This document shows positions 36,770 to 43,080 of a stretch of DNA of 64,000 nucleotides, piece after piece. A program made the translations under genes and the position numbers. How positions within the stretch are numbered: position 1 is the first letter of the stretch; every line of letters starts with the position of its first letter. Source of the stretch: Acinetobacter lwoffii (GTDB taxonomy: Bacteria > Pseudomonadota > Gammaproteobacteria > Pseudomonadales > Moraxellaceae); NCBI RefSeq assembly GCF_019048525.1, contig NZ_CP077369.1, positions 930,001 through 994,000 on the forward strand, read 5' to 3'. The notes beneath the pieces were generated by a model. That model did no database searches, was not told the DNA's origin, and worked only from the letters and a program-made list of their open reading frames with translations.

Positions 36770-37207
36770 ATGAAAAAAATAGCGCTTACGTTAGGACTAC
36801 TAGGCTTATCTGCATTGGCGAATGCCGCGGATCCTTTAAATGGCACGGTATGGAAAACCATTGATGATAAAACCAAGCAGCCTAAGGCCATGGTTAAATT
36901 CACTGAACAAAAGAACGGCACTTTGTCAGCCAGTATTCAGTCTGTGTTAACTCCAGGTGAAGAAAATGCCTGCAAGAAATGTGAAGGTCCATATCACAAC
37001 AAATCTCTGAAAGGCCTGACCATTGTTAAAGGTCTAAAAAATGCTGGCGGGACTAGCTATGACAGCGGTTCGATCCTGGATCCGCAATCCGGTAAAACCT
37101 ATAAGTTGAAAGGCCAGCTGGCAGACGGTGGCAAGAAACTTGAGCTACGTGGTTTCATCGGTGTAGCGGCATTGGGTCGTAACCAGACTTGGATTCGTGC
37201 CAACTAA
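36770..37207 (+). CDS. DUF2147 family exported protein
   Basis: A 145-residue secreted protein with a clear signal peptide (MKKIALTLGLLGLSALANA). The DUF2147 pattern is visible: GTVWKTIDDKTKQPKAMVKF, then a central ENACKKCEGPYHNKSLKGLTIVKGLK with a C-x-x-C, and ending KKLELRGFIGVAALGRNQTWIR. The family is periplasmic or outer-membrane-associated and of unknown function. The CKKC pair could form a disulfide or bind metal. Single gene. Confidence 0.85.
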   Translation: MKKIALTLGLLGLSALANAADPLNGTVWKTIDDKTKQPKAMVKFTEQKNGTLSASIQSVLTPGEENACKKCEGPYHNKSLKGLTIVKGLKNAGGTSYDSGSILDPQSGKTYKLKGQLADGGKKLELRGFIGVAALGRNQTWIRAN

Positions 37208-37227
37208 TTTATTTTAAGCAGATATAC

Positions 37228-37255
37228 AAAAGCCTGACCAATGTCAGGCTTTTTT
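37228..37255. terminator. Bidirectional terminator between DUF2147 and ArsC/Spx-like genes
   Basis: AGCCTGAC-CAAT-GTCAGGCT with a T-run on the plus side and AAAA (T on the minus strand) on the other. It serves both convergent genes. Confidence 0.88.
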
Positions 37256-37279
37256 ATGAGTGTTATTCAATACAAGATA

Positions 37280-37639
37280 TTAGTGGGCTAAGCTACGATA
37301 AGCTGTTTCATCAAAACCGGCAATAAATCCTGTAGAGGTTGCCAAGATTGGACGTTTGATTAAACTGGTATGGGTGGTTAATGCATTAATTAAGGCATTT
37401 TCACTTGACAGGGTGGCCTGTTGCTCTTCTTCACTGAGTTTACGCCAGGTAGTGCCTTTCTTGTTCAGAACCACGTCCTGACCCAAGGCATCCAGCCAGG
37501 TTTTGACGGTTTCAGCATCGATGCCCTGTTTTTTATAATCATGAAATTCATAACTCAGACCTTGCTCCGTCAGCAGATCAAAGGCTTTTTTCATCGAACT
37601 ACAATTTTTAATTCCGTAAATTTTTAACATAGCTGCCAT
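37280..37639 (-). CDS. ArsC/Spx-family protein (YffB-like)
   Basis: A 119-residue thioredoxin-fold protein. KIYGIKNCSSMKKAFDLL carries one Cys near residue 13, without the CxxC of Spx. WRKLSEEEQQ and LIKRPILATSTGFIAGFDETAY complete the ArsC/Spx/YffB pattern. YffB-type proteins are glutathione-linked but of unclear role. The start is ATG 37639 or 37630. An IS1-like element sits only 12 bases upstream of the first ATG, so the native promoter has been moved away. Confidence 0.85.
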   Translation of the reverse strand: MAAMLKIYGIKNCSSMKKAFDLLTEQGLSYEFHDYKKQGIDAETVKTWLDALGQDVVLNKKGTTWRKLSEEEQQATLSSENALINALTTHTSLIKRPILATSTGFIAGFDETAYRSLAH

Positions 37640-37650
37640 CTAAAAAATTT

Positions 37651-38437
37651 GGTGGTGTATCAAAAAGTATGCTAAAAAAAGCAGGTTGAATTTTGATAAA
37701 ATAGAGAAATGCAAATAACTCTAGAAATCAAATGTCCAACCTGCCTCAGTGACAGTATAAAGAAAAATGGCATCAAAGTAGATGGGAAACAAAACTACCA
37801 ATGCAAAGACTGCAAACGTCAGTTTATTGGTGACCATGCTCTGAGCTATCTAGGATGTAATTCTGGCATTACTCGTAAAATATTACAGTTAATGGTCAGA
37901 GGCAGCGGTATACGAGATATCGCTGAAGTTGAGCGCATTAGTATCGGTAAAGTCTTACGGACTTTAACTGAATCGGCCTATCAAATTCAGCCTAAACAAA
38001 GTCATTATGAATCTCTCGAAGTAGATGAATTCTGGACTTTTGTTGGAAATAAAAATAATAAACAATGGCTTATTTACGCCTACCATCGAGAAACAGGTGA
38101 GATTGTTGCTTATGTTTGGGGTAAGAGAGATTTAGCTACAGTCCAAAGGTTGAAGACAAAGCTTAAACAATTAGGTATTCACTACACCCGAATTGCAAGT
38201 GATCATTGGGATAGTTTCATCACTGCTTTTAAAAACTGCAAGCAAAGTATTGGTAAGTTTTTTACTGTAGGAATTGAAGGTAATAATTGCAAAATAAGGC
38301 ATCGAATAAGGCGTGGTTTTAGAAGAAGTTGTAATTTCTCCAAAAAGCTTGAAAACCATTTTAAAGCCTTCGACTTAACCTTCTTTTACATCAATAATGG
38401 CTTCATTTAATGTCAGCATACTTTTTAAAACACCACC
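37651..38437 (+). mobile_element. Complete IS1-like insertion sequence, 787 bp
   Basis: The ends are 25-bp inverted repeats with three mismatches, beginning GGTGGTGT and ending in the complement. They are flanked by an 8-bp target duplication, AAAAATTT, at 37643-37650 and 38438-38445. A single transposase gene fills it. The size and the IS1-type protein agree. Confidence 0.92.
37709..38410 (+). CDS. IS1-family transposase (single frame)
   Basis: A 233-residue protein. It has an N-terminal zinc finger (CPTCLSDSIKKNG ... YQCKDCKRQF), corresponding to the InsA part of IS1. A helix-turn-helix region follows (GSGIRDIAEVERISIGKVLRTL), then the DDE domain: VDEFWTFVGNKNNKQWLIYAY, then ASDHWDSF. Classical IS1 makes this product by frameshifting between two frames; here it is one continuous frame. 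Intact. Confidence 0.9.
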   Translation: MQITLEIKCPTCLSDSIKKNGIKVDGKQNYQCKDCKRQFIGDHALSYLGCNSGITRKILQLMVRGSGIRDIAEVERISIGKVLRTLTESAYQIQPKQSHYESLEVDEFWTFVGNKNNKQWLIYAYHRETGEIVAYVWGKRDLATVQRLKTKLKQLGIHYTRIASDHWDSFITAFKNCKQSIGKFFTVGIEGNNCKIRHRIRRGFRRSCNFSKKLENHFKAFDLTFFYINNGFI

Positions 38438-38627
38438 AAAAATTTAAATCATGAACTAGCTTAACCAAATTGGCAGCAGCAAACCATGCAAAAGCAAATG
38501 AAAAAAAAGAAAAAATTTTAAATACCAGAAAAGTCATGTCATCAAAATGACATCAAGCAGCTTTAACATAAGCAGCAAGAAAAAGAACAATCTAAATAAT
38601 AAGAAAAATAAAAATTTGGGAATAATA

Positions 38628-38785
38628 GAAATAGAAAACCCGCATTTAATCATCCTGATCATGCGGGTCTCAATCCAACGTCCAATGTCACATCCATGCA
38701 AAACAAGCTAAATCTATAGTCTGTTTTATTTTCGTCCTACGGCGTCCTGTCCTTATGTTGTCGTCCTGACATGTCCTTGTGCCGT
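38628..38785 (-). ncRNA. Candidate CsrA/RsmA-sequestering small RNA (Rsm-like RNA A)
   Basis: A proposed RNA of about 158 nt, read leftwards. It contains nine GGA motifs (plus-strand TCC at 38653, 38674, 38681, 38693, 38735, 38745, 38750, 38764 and 38774); six are AGGA. UGUC-AGGAC-GACA (38771-38759) is a perfect small hairpin with AGGA in its loop. The terminator loop also displays AGGAU. CAUGGAUGU near 38700-38690 resembles the CsrA consensus. No open frame fits. GGA motifs in loops are the hallmark of CsrB/RsmZ-type RNAs that titrate CsrA. Promoter elements lie at 38792-38797 and 38842-38847. Expression is not shown. Confidence 0.68.
38632..38668 (-). terminator. Terminator of Rsm-like RNA A
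   Basis: On the minus strand, ACCCGCAT and ATGCGGGT form an eight-base-pair stem followed by TTTCTATTTC. The 15-base loop contains an inner GATC-AGGAT-GATT hairpin. Confidence 0.7.
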
Positions 38786-38791
38786 AACGCT

Positions 38792-38847
38792 ATAATGCTA
38801 TGTTATTACATTAAGATAAACCCAAAAAATACGTCATGTCATGTAAG
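38792..38847 (-). promoter_or_regulatory. Promoter of RNA A with half GacA box
   Basis: On the minus strand, CTTACA (38847-38842) is followed 44 bases later by a CATTAT -10 hexamer (38797-38792) and a start near 38785. CTTACA is one perfect half of the GacA box TGTAAG-N6-CTTACA. The distal half is degenerate (ATTAAG at a slightly longer spacing). The 44-base spacing is identical to RNA B. Confidence 0.5.
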
Positions 38848-38856
38848 AGATAAGCC

Positions 38857-38888
38857 TTAATTGAGTGAACGTATGTTCACTCAATTAA
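38857..38888. repeat. Large inverted repeat next to the RNA A promoter
   Basis: Two perfect 14-base arms (TTAATTGAGTGAAC and its complement) surround GTAT. It lies 11 bases past the xthA stop codon and touches the distal half of the RNA A box. No T-run follows in either direction, so an operator site is as likely as a terminator for xthA. Confidence 0.7.
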
Positions 38889-38898
38889 ATAATGAAGA

Positions 38899-39723
38899 TT
38901 ATAGTTTGTAGTCGATGATCACGGGGGCATGGTCGCTAAACCATTGTTCTTTATAGACCCAGGCATTAACGGTACGCTCTTTCCAGTCCGGAGAGCAGGC
39001 ATGATAATCAATCCGCCAACCAACATTCTTGGCACGCGCCTGTCCACGGTTTGACCACCAGGAGTATAATTCGGCTTCTTTGCGGACTTCACGGAAAGTA
39101 TCGACATAACCAAGCTCATCGTAGATATGATCTAGCCAGGCACGTTCGTGCGGTAAACAGCCCGAGGCTTTCTGGTTACCCGACCAGTTTTTAATATCGA
39201 TACGTTTATGCACGATATTGTAGTCACCGCAGACAATCACCGATTTATTTTCATCGCGCCACTGTTTCAGGATTTTTGCGTATTCTTCCAGAAAGTGATC
39301 TTTACGCGCTTGTGCTTCATCGCCTGATGAACCCGAAGGCAGATACAGGGAACAGATCTGTACAGTTTGTTCTAGACCCAAGTTAAATTCAGCGGCAATA
39401 AAACGGCCTTGTGAATCGGCCAGTTCAAAACCCAAGCCATCGGTCAGAGACACAAAAGGCAGACGGCTATAAATGGCAGTACCGGCATAACCCGGACGCT
39501 CGGCAGGAAACAGGTGCGTGTACCAGCCTTCCGGCTTGAATTTATCGGTCCACTGCGCATGCGTGATCCGGCTTTCCTGCATGCAAATCACGTCGGCATC
39601 CGACTGTTCCATCCATTCTAATAGACCTTTGGTGACAGATGAGCGTAAGCCGTTGACATTAATTGAAACGACGCGAAGAATTTTTTGATCACCTGGATAG
39701 CTACTCTTTGGTATCATGCGCAA
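38899..39723 (-). CDS. xthA: Exodeoxyribonuclease III (AP endonuclease)
   Basis: A 274-residue enzyme that cuts DNA at abasic sites and degrades 3' ends during base-excision repair. Metal and catalytic motifs are in order: SINVNGLRSS, ICMQESRI, YAGTAIYSR, CSLYLPSGSSGDEAQ, IVCGDYNIVHKRIDIKNW, GWRIDYHACS and WFSDHAPVIIDYKL. All key residues of the Exo III family are present. The start is 39723 or the ATG two codons later. It is divergent from pyrE, 34 bases apart from the pyrE ATG. Confidence 0.93.
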   Translation of the reverse strand: MRMIPKSSYPGDQKILRVVSINVNGLRSSVTKGLLEWMEQSDADVICMQESRITHAQWTDKFKPEGWYTHLFPAERPGYAGTAIYSRLPFVSLTDGLGFELADSQGRFIAAEFNLGLEQTVQICSLYLPSGSSGDEAQARKDHFLEEYAKILKQWRDENKSVIVCGDYNIVHKRIDIKNWSGNQKASGCLPHERAWLDHIYDELGYVDTFREVRKEAELYSWWSNRGQARAKNVGWRIDYHACSPDWKERTVNAWVYKEQWFSDHAPVIIDYKL

Positions 39724-39757
39724 GTCTTACCTTAATTAATGGATTTAGGAGCACCTC

Positions 39758-40408
39758 ATGTCAACGCCAGCTCAGTTTAACCCACAAGCTTTTATCGAAC
39801 TCGCATTATCACGCGGTGTGCTTAAATTTGGTGAGTTTACTTTAAAATCGGGACGTGTGAGTCCCTATTTTTTTAATGCGGGTCTGTTGAATGATGGTGA
39901 AGCCTTGACACTGCTGGCTTCTGGCTATGCTGAAAAACTGACTGAATGTGACCATGTTGAAGTGATTTTTGGCCCTGCATATAAAGGCATTCCTTTTGTG
40001 GCAGCAACTGCTGTGGCTCTGTCGCAAAATCATGGGGTAAGTGTGCCGTGGGGTTTTAACCGCAAGGAAGCCAAAGACCATGGCGAGGGTGGCGTATTGG
40101 TCGGTGCTTCTGTAGCAGGTAAAAAAGTCTGGATCATTGATGACGTAATTACCGCAGGCACAGCGATTCGTGAAGTCGTCACCATCCTGAAAAATGCCGG
40201 TGCCCAAATTGCCGGTGTACTCGTGGCGCTTGATCGTCAGGAAAAAGGTCAGGGTGATTTATCTGCGATTCAGGAAGTACAGCAAGAGCTTGAGATTCCT
40301 GTACATGCCTTAATTACCATGAAAGATTTAATGGATTATCTGGAAGCGAAAGGCGACCTAGAAGCTTTGGAAAAAATGGAAGATTACCGTGTTAAATACG
40401 GGATCTAA
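39758..40408 (+). CDS. pyrE: Orotate phosphoribosyltransferase
   Basis: A 216-residue cytoplasmic enzyme of pyrimidine synthesis that makes orotidine monophosphate from orotate and PRPP. GEFTLKSGRVSPYFFNAGL, FGPAYKGIPF, GFNRKEAKDHGEGG (flexible catalytic loop) and the PRPP motif VWIIDDVITAGTAIRE are all present. TTTAGGAGC upstream is a good ribosome site. It shares the short divergent promoter region with xthA and ends at a strong terminator. Confidence 0.97.
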   Translation: MSTPAQFNPQAFIELALSRGVLKFGEFTLKSGRVSPYFFNAGLLNDGEALTLLASGYAEKLTECDHVEVIFGPAYKGIPFVAATAVALSQNHGVSVPWGFNRKEAKDHGEGGVLVGASVAGKKVWIIDDVITAGTAIREVVTILKNAGAQIAGVLVALDRQEKGQGDLSAIQEVQQELEIPVHALITMKDLMDYLEAKGDLEALEKMEDYRVKYGI

Positions 40409-40425
40409 GCCTAGATTGGCATAGA

Positions 40426-40451
40426 AAAGGAAGCTTGAGCTTCCTTTTTTT
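40426..40451 (+). terminator. Terminator of pyrE
   Basis: AAAGGAAGC-TTGA-GCTTCCTTT followed by T residues, about 18 bases after the stop codon. Confidence 0.9.
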
Positions 40452-40502
40452 GTAGATGTTCAATTTGCTAAACATTTGAAATTTATTATCTCTGTCTATT
40501 CT

Positions 40503-40520
40503 TGTAAGCATTGGCTTACA
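40503..40520 (+). promoter_or_regulatory. Perfect GacA box (upstream activating sequence) of RNA B
   Basis: TGTAAG-CATTGG-CTTACA is an exact match to the 18-bp palindrome bound by GacA-type response regulators upstream of rsmX/Y/Z genes (TGTAAG-N6-CTTACA). Its centre is about 65 bases before the proposed start of transcription at 40577. Confidence 0.8.
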
Positions 40521-40564
40521 TCAATTCCAGCACTTTGCGGCTGTTTTGAATAGTGGAAATTTCC

Positions 40565-40570
40565 TATGAT
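40565..40570 (+). promoter_or_regulatory. -10 hexamer of RNA B
   Basis: TATGAT, 44 bases after the GacA box. No good -35 hexamer is at the right distance, which fits an activator-dependent promoter. Confidence 0.55.
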
Positions 40571-40576
40571 AGCTTT

Positions 40577-40698
40577 AACAGGAACAGGAGGTTCCACACA
40601 AGAATAACAATAGATAAATACAAGGAAAGTAAGGTACGACAGGAGTTATACCAAGCGAACCCATACGGAAAGCCCCTGGCAGGATGCTAGGGGTTTTT
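40577..40698 (+). ncRNA. Candidate CsrA/RsmA-sequestering small RNA (Rsm-like RNA B)
   Basis: A proposed RNA of about 122 nt in the pyrE-csp spacer. Six GGA motifs occur (A/CGGA at 40580, 40586, 40623, 40641, 40666, 40681). Three hairpins display AGGA in the loop: GGAAC-AGGAG-GTTCC (40581-40595), GGTA...TACC (40633-40652) and the terminator CCCCTGGC-AGGAT-GCTAGGGG (40673-40693). Stops occur in all frames, so it is not coding. Loop-exposed GGA, a perfect GacA box upstream and an intrinsic terminator together are the defining features of RsmX/Y/Z and CsrB RNAs. In Gac/Rsm systems such RNAs bind CsrA/RsmA and release its mRNA targets. Function here is inferred. Confidence 0.8.
40673..40698 (+). 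terminator. Terminator of RNA B
   Basis: CCCCTGGC-AGGAT-GCTAGGGG (eight pairs, one G-U) followed by TTTTT. The loop carries AGGA. Confidence 0.88.
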
Positions 40699-40825
40699 CA
40701 TTTTTATCTTTTATAAAGTCCCACTGAGCAGCAGTGATTCAGAAACATGATTCTTAAAAAATCATTGTTAATGAGCTAAATAGAGGAGCAGAAAACCTTT
40801 CACCAAAATTATGAATCTTCAGAGC

Positions 40826-40852
40826 TAAAAAAAGCACCTGAAGGTGCTTTTT
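40826..40852 (-). terminator. Terminator of the cold-shock gene
   Basis: On the minus strand, AAAGCACCT-TC-AGGTGCTTT is followed by T residues, about 20 bases after the stop codon. Confidence 0.88.
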
Positions 40853-40869
40853 CTTATTGCTGGGCTAAA

Positions 40870-41079
40870 TTATAGCGCAACGATATTGATCGCATTTGGA
40901 CCTTTTTGACCATCAACCACGCTAAAAGAAACGCGTTGACCTTCAAACAAAGTTTTGAAACCAGAACTGCTGATTTCTTTGAAATGAGCAAAAACGTCAG
41001 GACCTGATTCTTGTTGAATAAAACCAAAACCTTTAGTTTCGTTAAACCATTTTACTGTACCGGTAACTGTAGTAGACAT
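40870..41079 (-). CDS. Cold-shock protein (CspA family)
   Basis: A 69-residue single cold-shock domain that binds single-stranded RNA and DNA. Both RNA-binding motifs are present: RNP1 in KGFGFIQQ and RNP2 in [17 protein letters not shown] is the family start. Which Csp paralogue it is, and whether it is cold-induced, cannot be told from the protein. The upstream region is long and AT-rich, with a hairpin near the start codon. Confidence 0.95.
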   Translation of the reverse strand: MSTTVTGTVKWFNETKGFGFIQQESGPDVFAHFKEISSSGFKTLFEGQRVSFSVVDGQKGPNAINIVAL

Positions 41080-41628
41080 AATATAACCTGTTAAATTTTA
41101 ATAATTTTAGTCATAGAAATGACTATGGATAACTTGGAAAAACAATAAGAATTGAAATAAAGATCTGAAAAAACTGAGGATTATAAATAATACTGCGGCA
41201 CTTAAAGAAGCTTAACTAAACAACGCTTTTTTCTAGTTAAACACAGCATAGCCTAAATCAGAAAATATTCAAGTTTTTTATATTTATTATTTATTTTTCT
41301 TATAAAAGTGGCTCAGTTCTTCTTTTTTTTAAAATTTCAAGCTGGTTTTGCCTTGAGCTTTATCGGTTGAATTTGAGCTCTAACGAAGCTAAACAATGAA
41401 ATACACGTTGTGTTTGTGTTACTTTATGTTAATCAGAATCGTTCAGTACTCAGCAAGATTTTACTAAGTCAGTGTATTTTATAACTTTGGGTAAATTAAT
41501 ATCTGTAGCTTTAAGATAGTTATCGTCATTGCTCATGTATAAAAATCCACCTATATTAAAATTCAATTGGAAAAATTAACTATAAGAATTTCTTGATTTT
41601 AATTTAAAACCAAATACGAGTGAGTCTC
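41080..41628. other. AT-rich spacer upstream of the cold-shock gene
   Basis: About 550 bases with no gene. TAGTCAT-AGAA-ATGACTA (41108-41125) forms a hairpin 29-46 bases upstream of the csp start and would lie in its mRNA leader. Long csp leaders often control translation by temperature. The rest holds the upstream region of the next gene; ACGAGTGAG is its weak ribosome site. Confidence 0.45.
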
Positions 41629-41961
41629 ATGGATTACTGGAACAGTGTGTTACTTATATCCATCATCACCATGGTTGGACTGGCCATGATCATCCTGTTC
41701 GTCGGATGTAAAATGTGGAAGAACTTGGTGGTCACTTTACTGATTGCCACCTTGATTGGTTTTCTGATTGTATGTGCAATCAATTTTGTTTTTGGCGATC
41801 GTCTTCAATTTCTATGGGGTGCCCCTGAGACTGGTGATAGTAATTTTATGCTGGAAATGGGGCTGCTGAGCCTGTTAATTGGCGGTGTAAGTACCTTTAT
41901 CATTATGTTAGGCACTTTGGTTGCTAAAAGTAACAGTGGAAATCAAGGCGATGAAGACTAG
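41629..41961 (+). CDS. Hypothetical small membrane protein
   Basis: A 110-residue protein with three predicted membrane helices (about 7-27, 34-54 and 77-97) and a short acidic, Asn-rich tail. I do not recognise a family. I use the ATG at 41629 (MDYWNSVLL); the frame also allows GTG at 41620. Probably an inner-membrane protein. It is convergent with the copper cluster. Confidence 0.6.
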   Translation: MDYWNSVLLISIITMVGLAMIILFVGCKMWKNLVVTLLIATLIGFLIVCAINFVFGDRLQFLWGAPETGDSNFMLEMGLLSLLIGGVSTFIIMLGTLVAKSNSGNQGDED

Positions 41962-42072
41962 TTTTTCGCAAAATAACAAGTGTCTTAATGAGCGGGAAAG
42001 TACAGAAAAGCATTGCATGTACAGTTCATAGGCTTAAAAAATCTTTCTCAGTCAAATGTATAGTGCCATAGC

Positions 42073-42108
42073 GCTACGGGACATGAATGGCGTTTCACAT
42101 CCCGTAGC
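42073..42108. repeat. Hairpin between the copper cluster and the small membrane gene
   Basis: GCTACGGGA and TCCCGTAGC form a perfect nine-base-pair stem around 18 bases. It lies between two convergent genes and lacks a T-run, so it may be a Rho-independent-like end of low strength or a repeat. Confidence 0.5.
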
Positions 42109-42132
42109 TGCATAATTTTCTGTATCAAAAAT

Positions 42133-43080
42133 TTAGAACATCATTCTTAGACCTGCACCATAGATCCAGCCTTTTTCTGAATCAGAACTTTGCTGCCAGG
42201 CTGTCTGTTGGTTGCCTTTACTATATTCATAACCCACTTCCAAATAAGGCATGAGCTTTTTGCTCAGTTCATAGCGTGTTTCCAGGCCCAAGGTGGCATG
42301 ACTAAGGCCGGTTTTTTTCGCATTAGCTGCCTGATCATTCAGGATGACATCCAGTTCGACAAAGGGTTGCATAATCAGTTTCTGAGTCAGTAACAGGTCA
42401 CGCTCTGTTTTCAGTTTTAATCCGACAAAGTCATCTTCACCAACATAGACATGAGCATCCGTTTCGAAAAAGTAGGGAGCCAGGCCATGTAACCCAAATA
42501 CTGCATCGAAGCGCTCGTTCTGCTGGTTTATAGAAGGCTCGGCTAAATTTTCCTGTCGATAGCGCACCCCGGTCTGCACATCCCAGAAATCAGAAATATT
42601 TCGGCTATACAACACTTTGGCATCATATTCGGCCTGACGGGATTCATGTTTGTCGGCTTCTAGCTTGAGGAAAATTTTATTTTCATCCGTGCCGACTCTG
42701 GCCTGGTTCTTGGACTTGAATGCTCCATTTCCCTCTGAACTATGCTGCCATTTCTGGTCCAGAATAATCTGGCTATAAATCTGTGCGCCATGTTCTTTAC
42801 GATGATCATGTTCGCTGGCAGAACTGACTGAATTTTGTGGTGTGTTCAGCGCCTGCTGTTGATGCAATAACTTTGGTGGCGGTTGATGAGAAACGGCATT
42901 TGCTGTTTCAGTATGCTGTGCGTGGTCATCAGCCATGTTTTGCATGGCATGATATCCGCTATGATGCTGATGTTCATTATGACCCGTATGCTCGCTAGAA
43001 GCTGCCGCAAAAATACTCAGACTGCTTAGGGTAAGCGCACTGCTAAGCACTGACTTTACAAAAAGATTAGTGATGTGCAT
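42133..43080 (-). CDS. copB: Copper resistance outer-membrane protein CopB
   Basis: A 315-residue outer-membrane protein. I start it at 43080 (MHITNLFVKSVLSSALTLSSLSIFAAASS, a signal peptide); the longer frame lies inside copA. A His-rich segment (about 30-115) could bind copper. The CopB/PcoB beta-barrel follows (IYSQIILDQKWQHS, SRNISDFWDVQTGVRYR, GLAPYFFETDAHVYVGED), ending in Phe (GAGLRMMF). The start overlaps the copA end by 14 bases, so translation is coupled. It works with CopA in periplasmic copper detoxification. Confidence 0.93.
   Translation of the reverse strand: MHITNLFVKSVLSSALTLSSLSIFAAASSEHTGHNEHQHHSGYHAMQNMADDHAQHTETANAVSHQPPPKLLHQQQALNTPQNSVSSASEHDHRKEHGAQIYSQIILDQKWQHSSEGNGAFKSKNQARVGTDENKIFLKLEADKHESRQAEYDAKVLYSRNISDFWDVQTGVRYRQENLAEPSINQQNERFDAVFGLHGLAPYFFETDAHVYVGEDDFVGLKLKTERDLLLTQKLIMQPFVELDVILNDQAANAKKTGLSHATLGLETRYELSKKLMPYLEVGYEYSKGNQQTAWQQSSDSEKGWIYGAGLRMMF

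Noticed and set aside
38730..38780. Clustered GTCCT repeats on the plus strand, CRISPR-like at first sight
   Set aside because: Spacing is irregular and units are only five bases. On the minus strand they are AGGAC motifs of a candidate CsrA-binding RNA.
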